In this document: piece by piece, positions 11,592-22,099 of the stretch
Layout: every line of letters begins with the position of its first letter
Numbering within the stretch: position 1 is the stretch's first letter
Origin: Isoetes taiwanensis
Taxonomy: Eukaryota > Streptophyta > Lycopodiopsida > Isoetales > Isoetaceae
Direction of reading: 5' to 3'
DNA length: 64,000 nucleotides
NCBI GenBank assembly: GCA_021234155.1
Contig: JAJEKV010000052.1
Location: forward strand, 3,094,254 to 3,158,253
Made by a program: the position numbers and the translations under genes
Notes under the pieces: model-generated
Seen by the model: the letters and a program-made list of their open reading frames with translations, nothing else
Database searches by the model: none
What the model was told of the DNA's origin: nothing

Positions 11592-11615
11592 TCTGATCAA
11601 TGTGTTTTTTCTTAG

Positions 11616-12232
11616 GTGGACTAAAGTGGCAAGCATGCACACTGCAAGGTCAGACTTTGCCTGTGCAGTTCTTGGAGGTCTTGTGTATGTTGTTGGGGGG
11701 CAAGGGGCAAGTGATTGCCTTGCTAGTGTTGAAATGTATGACCCTGAGGGAGACATATGGACTGAGTTGTTGCCACTGAAGAGGCCTAGATGGGGGGCAT
11801 TTGCATGTGCTCTTGGGGGGGAAGTTGCACATCCTTGGCGGCCGTTCTAGTTTGATCATAGGCAGTCATCGCCAGATAGATGTCTATGATCCTCGGTCTA
11901 AGAAATGGGAACAAATAAGGAGTGGTTGTAACATGGTGGTAACTCATACTGTTTTGCAGGATTTTCTGTACTGTGTTGAGTGGAAAGACGAATGCAAGCT
12001 TGTGGTATTCAATCAGGCCGATAATGTTTGGAAAAGAATCAGCATGCCCATATTGAGTAGTGTGAAGCACAATTTCTGCCTGGGAAGCTTAGATGGGAAG
12101 TTGTTCTTGTTTCCCACAAAAGACTGTCCAACTCTTGTCTATGATCCTCAAGCCAAGGATGGGCAAGAATGGCAGATTTCTCCTATAAGGTCTGCTGGCC
12201 TTTGCATCTGTTGTGCATCAATAGCTGCTTGA
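11616..12232 (+). CDS. F-box/kelch-repeat protein, exon 2 (with a 1-base frameshift)
   Basis: Continues the kelch propeller after the acceptor TTCTTAG (11609-11615). Repeats visible are WTKVASM...YVVGG, VEMYDPEGDIW, LHILGGR, IDVYDPRSKKWEQI and TLVYDPQ, ending at TGA 12230-12232. The frame breaks in a run of seven G at 11815-11821: six G would read A-L-G-G-K-L-H-I-L-G-G, while seven shift the frame and stop after A-L-G-G-E-V. Everything after the break stays open in the shifted frame to the normal end. So this is either a homopolymer error in the assembly or one recent mutation, not long decay. The family's kelch domain binds the target; the F-box half is in exon 1. Confidence 0.85.
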
Positions 12233-14140
12233 CATGGAGTTCATTTAAGTTCTGCTCGTCTTTCCTCTAGCTCCTCAGATTTCTACAAATTTAGTATCTC
12301 TTTTTGCTAAGGGATTTTGTTCCACTTAAACTATCTTTTTCCTTGTTAGCAGTTTAGTATCTCTTTTTCTAAGGTATTCCAGTTAAATTATCTTTATTTT
12401 AACCCTGGACCTGGTCAGTGGCCTGATCTAAGGAACATTATCGCTTATCTATTCCACGTATCCACTCCTGTTGAGCATGTTAGCATACTTTTCCATGCTG
12501 CCTTTTCGTGCATCAGTTCCACCTATCTATCAAACCAGGTCCATTTAGGACATGACAAAATTAATATATTTTGGAAAACCTAGTGGACATGTTGGTGAAA
12601 GCCTGTTTCAAGCAGCTTAAAAAAATGGTAAAGGTTTGCTTAAAGAAATGGTAACGATCTGTGCAGGTTTACTTTGCCCATCAAACTCCTTTAATGTCAC
12701 AAGAATTAGCACACAAAAAATTAAACTTATGTGGCATGTTCTACTTTGTATGTTTAACTTTAGAATGCCTTCTATGCCATATGAGAAGAATCACAAAATA
12801 AAACTAAAATAAGAACAAAGCTACAACCAAGAGTAAAAAATAACTTTGGAAACTTTATCAGCTCTAGGCATAGCACTCCCAAGGACATAATTAAGCTTCT
12901 TTTGCTCCTAACAACTTCTAAGGTGAAGCAAAATTTTCAGGCATGCAGCCTCAAATTGTGCATTTACTTCTTGCTTCTTTCCTTGGTTGTTTCTCAAAGT
13001 GGATGAATAAGGGTGTTGCTTGAATTTAACATTGCAACTTTACAAGCAATAGTTCCTAATAAATTGGTTATTTCTCAAAGTGGATGAATAAGGGAATTGT
13101 CTGCAATTTAATATTCCAACCTTACAAGAAATAGTTCCTAGTAATTTAGAAACTCAAACTCCATTATGCATCTACTTTGCTACATAATTCAAAGAAGCAA
13201 CATCACATTTCTAAAATGAAATGAATAAGTAGCTGGATTATTTGCATTTACACACAAGTGATCTGCTAGCTGCATATGATTAGCCAAGAGCTCGATATCT
13301 TTCTTTGTCAAGCGCCCATGAAAAAGCTCATGTATCGGTAGGACCTTTTTGTTCATGCCTAGAGCATATGAACTCAGATCAAAGTGTTCTGTCATGATCT
13401 TTCCAATGGTGTGCAGATTACAGACGTTCTTTGGAGGATCATCAACATTTTAAAGCTGATTAATTTCGTCAATCTCAAGTCTCCCACAATGGTAGTATCT
13501 TTTTGCTCATATCTGGCATATCCAAACTCGAATCTCTCCAACGGTGTGCATAGTTGGAGGGGGAGGGGGGTGGCTGATTGCTGCTATAGATCTGCTCAAT
13601 TTCGGCTTTTCTGGAGCCGATGGCTCTCCTTTGCAGTAACAAGGGGGCTCTTTGGTGCATGTTAAATCCCTTTGCTAGTATATCAGCACCTCAATCAAAG
13701 CAGCTAGAGTCCGATTGACGCCCCTTCAGGTCTCCATGATCCACGGATAATAACATATACAAACATGAGTTCACTTAGCATTTAAATGAAGAACTCATTA
13801 ACGCCATGGGCAGCGGGGGTATGGCAGAGTTGCTTGCTATTTTAAGGATGCCTTTGCTCCATACATCATGTTTCATAAAGCTTAATTACCACATATGGAT
13901 CAGACTCCATTGCAGAAATTGTAGTGTCATTTTTATTGCTCCATGTTATTTTCCACCTATATCATTACCTTTCTATGTTGAATATGATGTAGATAGCAAT
14001 GAGGATGTGTGACTCTTTATGGATGTCTATCAATAATATTGTTTTGGCACGTTCATCGTCAAATGCTAAAAACTTGCCTCAACATTTGGAAGAGAACTCG
14101 TCGAATTATGGGACGTCATGAGATGGTAATTTGTACTGGA
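12233..14140. other. 3' flank of the F-box/kelch gene and intergenic DNA
   Basis: The 3' UTR presumably starts here. A ~68-bp imperfect tandem pair around TTTAGTATCTCTTTTT lies at about 12287-12400. An 81-bp tandem pair around TTTCTCAAAGTGGATGAATA lies at 12986-13146. The short ORFs at 13189-13395 (-) and 13384-13665 (+) have no domain I can name. Confidence 0.55.
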
Positions 14141-14336
14141 TTAGAATAGAATAGAATAGAATAGAATAGATTTTTTAACGTCCACGGAGACCGATTGGCC
14201 TATGGGACCCAAACAAAAAGAGAGCAGCAAGCGTATTACTGACAGGATTAAAAAACCCCCGCCCCGAAGGGTTTTCAAGGGAAAAACCTTAGCAGTAATA
14301 AGTATGCTGGCACGCTGTACAATTGTATAGGACAGT

Positions 14337-14993
14337 TCAATACCGTCCCTGAGGACACAACTGAGTCCGTGCATCTATAACCTCCTGGAGGTATGACCCC
14401 AACAAACCCACTGACGCCGTGTTCAATAACTCATGCAACAGTTGGCCAGGCACTAGTAATCGAACATACCGTTCTCGGATATGGGGAAACGATGGGCAGA
14501 TCTGGAGGGCATGACATTCATCCTCAATGGCACCGTGGTGGCAACACTGGCAAAGCCTTTCCTCCCGTGCTTCCCGGACCCAACGTCCTGTCTCAATGCG
14601 GAGACGATGTGCACCCGTGCGAATGGAAGCTATAAGTCTGTGCTTCTTCATGGGCAAATGGGTGTACAAATACTGGTGTGGGCCTCTCGTGAGCCTAGGA
14701 TTGACTTGATGCTGATAGTGTGCCAGCTTAACGTGCATCAGAGCATCTGCATCCCAGAGCTTGTGGAGGAAAGTAGCATCTAGGTACAGCTTAAGTGCCT
14801 TGTGATCTTTCTTTGTCCTTACATGTACGCATCTGTTTGCCTGTACACTCCAGCGTGAGAACCACTGATCTTGCTTGTCCTTCCAGCAGGCTTTGAGGCG
14901 TTGGGGACCCATCGCCATGGCCAAAGCAAGGTTGGGCAAACGTGTATCACCCATAGCGACCACCTTCTGGAAGTAAATGATACAGCGTTCCAA
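14337..14993 (-). pseudogene. LINE ORF2 C-terminus with CCHC zinc finger
   Basis: 218 open codons. Visible are LYLDATFLHKLWDADALMHV and a zinc-finger-like segment LCQCCHHGAIEDECHALQIC, followed by PSFPHIRERYVRLL, a pattern common at the end of LINE ORF2. The end of the frame is LHELLNTASVGLLGSYLQEV. It is the best-preserved part of the element and matches the fragment at 3680-4184. Confidence 0.85.
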
Positions 14994-15105
14994 TGCCGCC
15001 CGTTGAAGGGGTAGAAAACCTGTCTCCTAGAGTAGGATTTAGTATGGAACTCTGGACTTTACTCCAAGGGCTCATGCCAAGAAGGCCTTTTGCACCTGCT
15101 CGAGG

Positions 15106-15912
15106 TCATTCCAGGTGTTGAGGGATATCACCGGACCCCACACTTCTGCCCCATACAAGATGACCGGCTCGACCAAGGCCCGAAACAAGTGTGACTGGTG
15201 GCCCCAGGCATACAACTCTGCCTTGTGGCTGTTGTTCTGCATGGCATATAGTGCTTTTCAACCCGCCGTGACCCGCAACTTGATGGCAGCATCCCAGTGG
15301 GTGGTAGCAGAGAACTCGATCTTTAAGTACTTGTAGGTCGGAGCCACCTCTACATCTTGTCACTGGTAAGTGAATGAGGGAAGCCTTGGGTGACGGGATG
15401 ATGAAACTAGCAGCACCCTAGTTTTGGCAAGTTAACTCGCATGCCAGTGAATCGACAAAAAGTGTCAAGAGCATCCAGGTACATTGCATGTCCTCTGGAG
15501 TATAGGCCAGGAGGTTGACATCGTCAGCATATATGAGTTGCCGGATTGTGTGATGCATGAGATGGGTCCCCGCACCTCCATGCTCAGAGAGCCAATCTTC
15601 CAGCTGGTCAATGTATAGGCCAAAGAGTGTGGGGGAGAGGGGGCAACCCTGACGCACTCCAATACTACTGATTGCCGGCTGTGCTGACGATGTGATACGG
15701 CCTAAGCATGCCTCGTATAGCCTATATACTGCATTCTGCAAGTCAAGGGGGGTCCCCAACTGCCGCAGTCTGTCCCATAACATGTCCCAGGGCACTGTGT
15801 CAAAAGCTTTTGCAAAATCCACGAAACAAACAGTACAGGTTTTATCGGTGATTATTGCTATCCTCAATCAATGTGCGCAGAGTGAAGATATGATCAATGC
15901 CAACAGTTTTGC
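15106..15912 (-). pseudogene. LINE ORF2, reverse transcriptase catalytic core
   Basis: Minus-strand motifs in order are HIFTLRTLIEDSN (frameshifted), CFVDFAKAFDTVPWDMLW, IGVRQGCPLSPTLFGLYIDQ, the catalytic IYADDVNLLAY and, in another frame, YKYLKIEFSATTHWDAAI with ILYGAEVWG. Joining this to 17624 leaves a gap between SSLFAKLLA and HIFTLRTL, so about 100 bases of RT are lost besides the transposon insertion. The element is dead. Confidence 0.9.
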
Positions 15913-15916
15913 AAAA

Positions 15917-17619
15917 GGGTGTAAATATGGTAATGCTACCCAAAAAGCACTATCCGGACAAGTGCTTTAAGTGCTTTAGGTGCTTTACCCTCGAGTGCTT
16001 TTTCATTCAACGACCTCGGGGGGTTGTTACTCCAGAAATAGGATGGATCATTCCGTGGAGGTAAGGATCGATGAGATGGATGATCCCGCGGTGGGAGATC
16101 TCCGAAATGGTAAGGATCGCTGACGAGGATCTTCAAGGGCGGGAACTCCATTGGCGGGACAAGATTGATGGAATTTCTCTTTTTCAATGCAGTATAAGAA
16201 CACAAATTAGAGTTCAAATCGGCATAGAAATCATAGGTGAATTAACAATGTTTTATTGCAATTTGATTTAGATTGATAATTCAATCTCTGTTGCATTGGA
16301 GATTGAATTGTGGGCAGCTCTCTTGAAAGCATCCATTTAACCGGAAGAAGCTTTTTAGGATTCAAATCAAGTGAGAAGAGACAATCTGATTACTCTTTGT
16401 TTTTCTTAAGAGTATTTTTGTTCCATTCTTTCAATGTATTATGCATCTCTAATGTTGTATCCTAGATCTACGTTATTTTTTTTTCCCCAAATGGGAAAAT
16501 TGACGAGCACTCAGACATTGATATCTTGAGTTCTACCAATCTATTTGGAGCGATTTCATTTTGATCTAGAAGTATACTTCGGTCTCTTTCTTTTGCAATC
16601 AAAATCACAAAAATCCGATCTCTGAGGAGTGAGAAATAGCCTCTCAAACTTGGCTGATTTTCTGTTACAGTGGGTGCAGAAATTGATGTCACAAGAATAT
16701 ACAAAATTCAGACTTTAATATCTTGAGTGGTGCTGATCGGTTTTGAGTGATCTCACATGCATTTAAAACTAGACACTTAGCACTTTCTCTTGCAATTTAA
16801 ATCACTCAAATCTGAGCTATGAGGAGTGAGAAACAGTCTCTCAAAGTTCTGATTTTTTGTTACAGGTTCTGATTTTTTGTCACAGAAATATACCAAAACT
16901 CAGAATTTGATATCTTGAGTTTTAATGAATAATTTTTGATGATTTTACTTGCATCTAAAAGTAGACACTATGGCCTTTCTCTTGCAGTTTAAAGCAATTA
17001 AATCTGAGCTTGGATGCGGGAGAAATGACCTCTCAAATTTGGTCAATTTTCACTAATAGTGGGTTAACATTGTCTTTTATATGATCATTGTTGTTCTATA
17101 TTGTTGTGAGTAGTCTTGCGTGCATTCACATTTCGTCATTTACATTATTGATCAAGCTTTGTTAATCAGAGTTTTGAGATCCTTTTGTATCAAAGCAATC
17201 TTAATACATTCTTGCAATTCCGTCTCTGTATTAAAACAATCTTAATGCTATTCATGCAATTCCATTACTTCTTAGTTTTATCCTTGCAATTCCATTACTT
17301 CTTTTTGAACAGACAACCAGTCTTCCTTGTTTGTTATTTTCTCTCTAACTTTCTCCATACTCTATTGAAACCAATCCAACATCGAAACTGCCATGTAATG
17401 TATCTCAGCAAAAAAAAAAAATTGACATTACATGGCATCAAAATGCAAAGATTGGAGAGTATCAGAGGTGATAATTATTAATCTAACTTAGCCGAGAACA
17501 AAATACAGGAAGGAAGCATTTACGGCATGACTTTTGGCCGTGCGCAGCCAAGTGCTTTAAGTGCTTTAAGTGCTAAGTGCTTTCGCGTTTTTTTGGGTAG
17601 CATTACCATATTTACACCC
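15917..17619. mobile_element. Non-autonomous TIR DNA transposon inside the LINE
   Basis: The ends are perfect inverted repeats of 30 bases, starting GGGTGTAAATATGGTAATGC. The direct flanks are AAAA on both sides (15913-15916 and 17620-17623), the likely target duplication. Next to each end are several copies of AAGTGCTTTA-type words (15960-15990 and 17551-17584), a subterminal array as in transposase-binding regions. Inside there is no transposase; 16470-17050 holds three or four diverged copies of a segment around GATATCTTGAGTTTTA. It interrupts the LINE, so it is the younger insertion. The superfamily is uncertain. Confidence 0.85.
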
Positions 17620-17623
17620 AAAA

Positions 17624-18214
17624 GAGAGAGCTGACCATAATAGTACGACAGTTGGCCGGGCATTGAGGGTCCCTTGCCTTGTATATGGGCACAACTCTAC
17701 TAGTGGTCCACTGCGGAGGAAAGCCTTCTTGCAATGCTTTATTGAATAATGTCGTGAAGACAGGCACCAGTGGAGCCCCAGCCCATTTCAGAAGTTCCAC
17801 CTGCAAGCCATCTAAATCTGTTGCCTTCCCATTAGCTAGACATTGTAGGCCCATGATGACATCTCCCTCTGTGATAACCAAAGCAATGCCTATCTGTGGA
17901 GGGACTGGTGTCCGGCCCCCGAGCAGGTCGTAAAGCTGTTGCAAATACTGTACCCATTGCTCCGAGATGATGTTCCCTGCGGGCTGTGCAGCCTTGCTCA
18001 AGACCCTTCTCCAGAATGTCTTGGGGTGCCGATCCAGGAGACCGAACATCTGTTGCTGATGCTCTGCGAGGTATCTGGCTAATGGCCTGTGGGCGGGAAG
18101 CGGGATCAGTGACTTGCCGGAGTTCGCGTTTGAGCTCCCGACACTCATCATCGAACTATCTGTTGCGGGAGAAGGTGGCAGCGCCCGAGGTTCGCCGTGA
18201 GTGGCCTCTCCCAA
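17624..18214 (-). pseudogene. LINE ORF2, N-terminal part of the reverse transcriptase
   Basis: Contains PKTFWRRVLSKAAQP, then ECxxGLxxLxNGKATDLDG-like sequence (GLQCLANGKATDLDGLQVEL) and FPPQWTTSRVVPIYKARD, then CRTIMVSSLF. These are the usual LINE motifs before the RT palm. The reading frame runs straight into the transposon end at 17619-17623. The rest of the RT is on the other side, at 15867 and below. Confidence 0.9.
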
Positions 18215-18251
18215 AGCATCTCTTAGCAGCTGTCAGAAGCAGGTGAGTCAG

Positions 18252-19238
18252 TTAAACAGATTGTTGTTGAAGTGTGGGGAGTTGCAGCAGTCCTGCCAGG
18301 TCATGCTCAAGCAGCTGGGCATAGGTCCCTGCACGGTCGTAGTCCAGGCGCAGCTGGGGCACCTGGGGTGGTGAGGCAGTAGATGCACGGGGAGCTTGCC
18401 AATGGAGATATACGAACAGGGGCTGGTGGTCTGAGTCCAATTCCTCGTCCCGAGTGTCTGTTCCAATGGAAAAATGGGTAACCAGGTGCAGATCATGTTC
18501 CTCAACCAGCAGATAATCCACCACACTGGAGCCGCCCCTTTGGTTCTCCTGTCTATAAGTGCAGCGGCTGGAAGATGGCCATTGTGCCAACCCATTACAA
18601 ATAACCAGGTCAAAGATACTACCCAGCAACAATAACTGCCGGCCATAGCGCGAGATATGGTTGTCGTCTGATATCCTTGACCAAGCCACCTCTGTGGGGT
18701 TCAACTGCAAGATGTCCTCTGCCAGGGGCTCAAATTTTGGGACCTGCTCGACTCCTGTGCGTGCATTAAAGTCGCCAACCAACATAACCTTCAACTGTTT
18801 GTGCTGCTATATGTCATCGTATAGATCGACATAGGGCTACAATCTATCCACACCCGAATGAATGTTATAAAAGTTGCTCTCGGCATGTGGAAAATAGCAT
18901 GCTGCTATGAAGAGGATGCTGCCACTGTCATGCTGCACGCGCACACACAAGTAGCGATTGTACCTGTCTGTTTTGTGCAGCGAGACTAAGTGCCCCAAGC
19001 TTGCACGATAGTAGCAGGCAACCCCGCCATGCCCTCGCTTGCCTGTGCACTCATTGAACACCGAAAAATGCAGATAGCCTGGGAGGTTCGGCAGTTTGTA
19101 CCCTGCATGTTTCCATGTTTCCAGGAAAATGAGATCCCATATCTGGTGCAATAGAGTTGAGATTCTCCCCTTTCTGCCAAGGGAAGCCCCGACAGTTCCA
19201 AGATACCATCCGGAGGCACAGTTCCTATTTGTTGGCAT
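18252..19238 (-). pseudogene. LINE ORF2, AP-like endonuclease domain
   Basis: The first part is at 19238-18837: LETWKHAGYKLPNLPGY, GHGGVACYYRASLG, LFIAACYFPHAE. The second, in another frame, is at 18794-18252: MKVMLVGDFNARTG, GGSSVVDYLLVE and ELDSDHQPLFVYL. GDFNA and SDHxP are conserved endonuclease/exonuclease/phosphatase motifs; the SDH histidine is catalytic. It would nick target DNA to prime reverse transcription. At least one frameshift lies near 18800-18840. Confidence 0.9.
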
Positions 19239-20676
19239 TTGATGTAGACGCTCGATGATCTATTCCAGTTGCAGGGGGAGCAGTGTGTGGCGCCTGAGCA
19301 GCAGTTGCAGGAGCAGTTGGAGCAGCGGGAGCAGGAGGTGCAGTAGGGGTGGCAGTAGCAGGAGTGGCAGCAGCTTGACGCATTGCATCGGTGACCTCAG
19401 CAGGCGCTGGCCTAAAAATGCGAAGCTTGTCTCGGACTAGGCCTGCAGCGCCCCCTCGCCCGACGGACGTCCCTGACTTGAGCCAACTGCTGCTGGCGAG
19501 ACTCCTGTTGCATCGGAGTAAGATCCTGGTCGACATACAGGGTAGTCCTACTCTGACGCAAAATTGCCTCACGCACTCGCATGTCTGCCACTGTGAAGGT
19601 GACAACGTGCGGGCGATCTGTGCGTTGAGCCCCAAGGTGGCTTGCTCGAATAATATGGACTGTAGTCTGAAATGCCATGCGAGATAGGATCTGATCCTGG
19701 ATGCGCTTGGTGAGATCCTCTCCTGCTTCCTCTGAGAGTCCACGTACCACCACATTATGACGTCGGCGACCCTGCTCTTGCTGCTCACTGAGTCACGTGG
19801 CAACATTAGCTGTCCCAGTAGGTGATGCCTGTTGTCTGGAGTGTGTGGGCTATTCACAGCAAGGGCGGTGTGGTGTGCAAGATGGAGCAGGTGGTGTCTG
19901 TCTGCCTATTTGGCAACTTGTGGGCTGTGGGGCATGTGGGTTTATCTGGCTCCGTGTTGCGGCCTCTGCTGCCTGGAGTCGGGAGCCTAGCTCCTGTTGA
20001 AATCTCTGCTGCTTGGCCAACTCATTCGTGCACTACTGTGTTCATGGACTTCGGCATGGAGGCCCCTGCCTCGCTGGGTAATGGTTTCTCGGAGCTCCTG
20101 TATCTCCTGATCTTGTGTCTAAGCCATACTCTGTAGGGTTCTTAGCTCTGGCTGGCTGGCTTCGAAGGCGGCTCGGATGTTTCGTATTATTGTGGCAGAC
20201 CCCTCAGCTTCGGACTTGAGGGGGAGATAGTTGCCACTGTATCCTGCTCAACACCCTGCTTGTCCCGTGCTATGGTCTCTATGGTGGTGAGGAGGGAATC
20301 CACGCGAGCTCGCAGGTCAGCAAGGCCCTGCTTATCCTGTTGCCTCTCAACGTGTGCCAAGCGAAGTCCGTCTTTTAACTGCTGCATGCGGGTCCCCATC
20401 TCTACAATCCGTTGCCTCTCCACTGCCAACTGTCTTTTGATGTTCCTCCATTTGTTTGATGGCCCTCGTCTACGCCTGTGTTTGGTGCGTTGTCGGGCTT
20501 GAGCAGCCTTCATCCGTCTCCCGGGTCGATCTGATAGATTGGGCCTTCGCCCGGGCCTCCTTCCTCATGGAAGAGGTTTCTCCCTTGTCCTTGTTATCCG
20601 ACCGAGGCCGTTTTAGCGGCGGTCCCTGGTTCTCCCAGGTGGGCTGGGGCTGGGGCTGGGGAATGTCTACCTCCAA
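19225..20676 (-). pseudogene. LINE ORF1 (L1 ORF1p-like nucleic-acid chaperone)
   Basis: The N-terminal part is Pro/Gln- and Lys-rich (MEVDIPQPQPQP..., PLKRPRSDNKDKGE). A long coiled coil follows in another frame (20187-20513: WRNIKRQLAVERQRIVEMG..., LADLRARVDSLLTTIETI). The C-terminal segment at 19412-19753 has RPHVVTFTVADMRVREAIL, then LYVDQDLTPMQQESRQQQL. That pattern (RP-x-x-V-x-F, R-EAI-L, Y-x-D-LTP) is the L1 ORF1p C-terminal domain. Family role: trimeric RNA-binding chaperone packaging LINE RNA. Three frames are needed to read it. Confidence 0.82.
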
Positions 20677-21558
20677 ATGGGGGTCTGGGCAATGGCCACA
20701 CTCTAAAGGTATTACATGCAGACATGATAGGCTGCAAGATGGTACTAGATTTAAATCTCATCTCTGATTTTTGGGTTGCCTCTACGGGGCAAACCCTGGC
20801 TTATGTGGGTTTGTGGCATATCTTAGGTATATGTTGGAATATACCTAGGATATGCTGGTGACTGCTCCAAACCTACTCTTACCTGTAAATTGGTGGTCGC
20901 CATTGTTTCTGGGCGGCTGGTGTGAAAACTGGCTAACTGACACCGCCATGGTTGTTTTGTACCTCCCAAGCCTTGGGAGCATTTCTGATGTCCAGTGTGC
21001 GTAGTCATATCCAGGATCATAAGCCTTCCCTTAGAGAAGGGGAAGTGTAGAAGCCATGGCATCCTGTTTGTGGCAGAAGCATAGCGATTTTTTCATGATC
21101 TTTTGGCTTATCCAAGACACTTGGCATTTTCATATCTTCTATATAGCTCTGTTTTACTACCAGTGAAGACACGGAGCAGCGAAAATTTGATGTGAGCTAA
21201 GCTAAGAAACCGATACTCCGTTGTTTTTTGTCTCTCTAATCAGTGATATTTCCATTCGTGTTTATTCCTGTTGTTTGAGCTCAAGGTACGGCAGATCCGA
21301 CATTACACCCTAGGGTACGAAAATAATCACTGCCTCATAGCTCCATTTGGTAATTGGTATACAAGAGTCCATTGAATTTTCTGGAGCTAAAGGAAGCTAT
21401 GACGATGGGATTCTTTAGCCAAGAGGTGCCTTCTGAGCTGATTCTGGTATCCCAATGTCTCATAAATATATTGCTTTTCCATCTACTCTTGAGCTGCTTA
21501 TATTGTGCTTATTTTGCAGAGCTTAGGCAACGGGGCTTATCTTGATTGTCCTTGATGG
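20677..21558. other. LINE 5' flank and intergenic DNA
   Basis: 20677-21060 may be the LINE 5' UTR, because the sequence style (GGGTTTGTGGCATATCTTAG, repeated TATACCTAGGATATG words) resembles the LINE side. From 21060 on there is nothing recognisable until the sucrose synthase remnant. Confidence 0.4.
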
Positions 21559-22079
21559 TTGCAAGAATTGGGTTTGCAAAAGGGTTGGGGTGATCTATCC
21601 TTGAGATGATCCATTTACCATTGGATATCCTTCAAGCATCAGATCCAAAGATTCTTGGGAAAAATTCCAATGGTTTCCAGCAAATGTTCTCGACTTACCA
21701 GACACTAGAGGCCAGGTAATACCATAGGTAGTTGTTGCTATCATGCATGAAAATTATATTTTTTTGAATCCAGTTGGCTACATAATGCAGGTAGTTCATA
21801 TTTTGGATCAAGTTAGGACATTGAATGAAGAAATGCTTCAAAGGATCAAAGGTCAAGGACTTGATATGAAACCTCAGATTGTTGTGGTATGTCTTAAACC
21901 ACAACAGCTTTTTCCAAAGTATAATAAACTCTCAAACAGAATTGTACATGTCATTCACATAATAGATTCTTATTGTCAGGTTACTTGCCTCATCCCAAAT
22001 TCAAAAGGGACAATGTAGTCAACATGTGGAGAAGATAAGTGGCATTGAACATGGCAGTGAGAAAGGGGTATTGAAGTTC
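21559..22079 (+). pseudogene. SUS: Sucrose synthase pseudogene fragment with three exons
   Basis: Matches a central piece of plant sucrose synthase, the UDP-glucose:fructose glucosyltransferase. Exon a (to 21715) reads QELGLQKGWGD, then LEMIHLPLDILQASDP, GKIPMV and ANVLDLPDTRGQ, with frame breaks. Exon b (21791-21886) reads VVHILDQVRTLNEEMLQRIK, then GQGLDMKPQIVV. Exon c (from 21980) reads VTCLIPNSKGT, then SQHVEKISGIEH and EKGVL. The introns have GT/AG ends (GTAATA...GCAG, GTATGT...TCAG), so it came by DNA duplication, not by a processed transcript. Segments matching family residues between IPMV and ANVL, and the ILRVPFR stretch, are missing. No start, catalytic GT-B domain or end is present. 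Confidence 0.88.
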
Positions 22080-22099
22080 CAGACGAAGAACGATCAAAA

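Larger units (their letters stand above)
14141..20676 (-). mobile_element. L1-type LINE, decayed, split by a DNA transposon
   Basis: Reading the minus strand from 20676 down: ORF1 with coiled coil and L1 ORF1p-like C-terminal domain, then an AP-type endonuclease, reverse transcriptase, and a C-terminal CCHC zinc finger. The element ends at 14141-14173 in a run of (TTCTA)n on the minus strand instead of poly(A). The 5' UTR may extend to about 21060. A 1703-bp TIR element (15917-17619) sits inside the RT, and RT sequence is also missing at that site. Many frameshifts show it is inactive. Target duplications were not found. Confidence 0.9.

Noticed and set aside
13189-13395. 68-codon minus-strand ORF with an ordinary-looking composition
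   Set aside because: Could be an old exon, but I recognise no family and see no clear splice sites.
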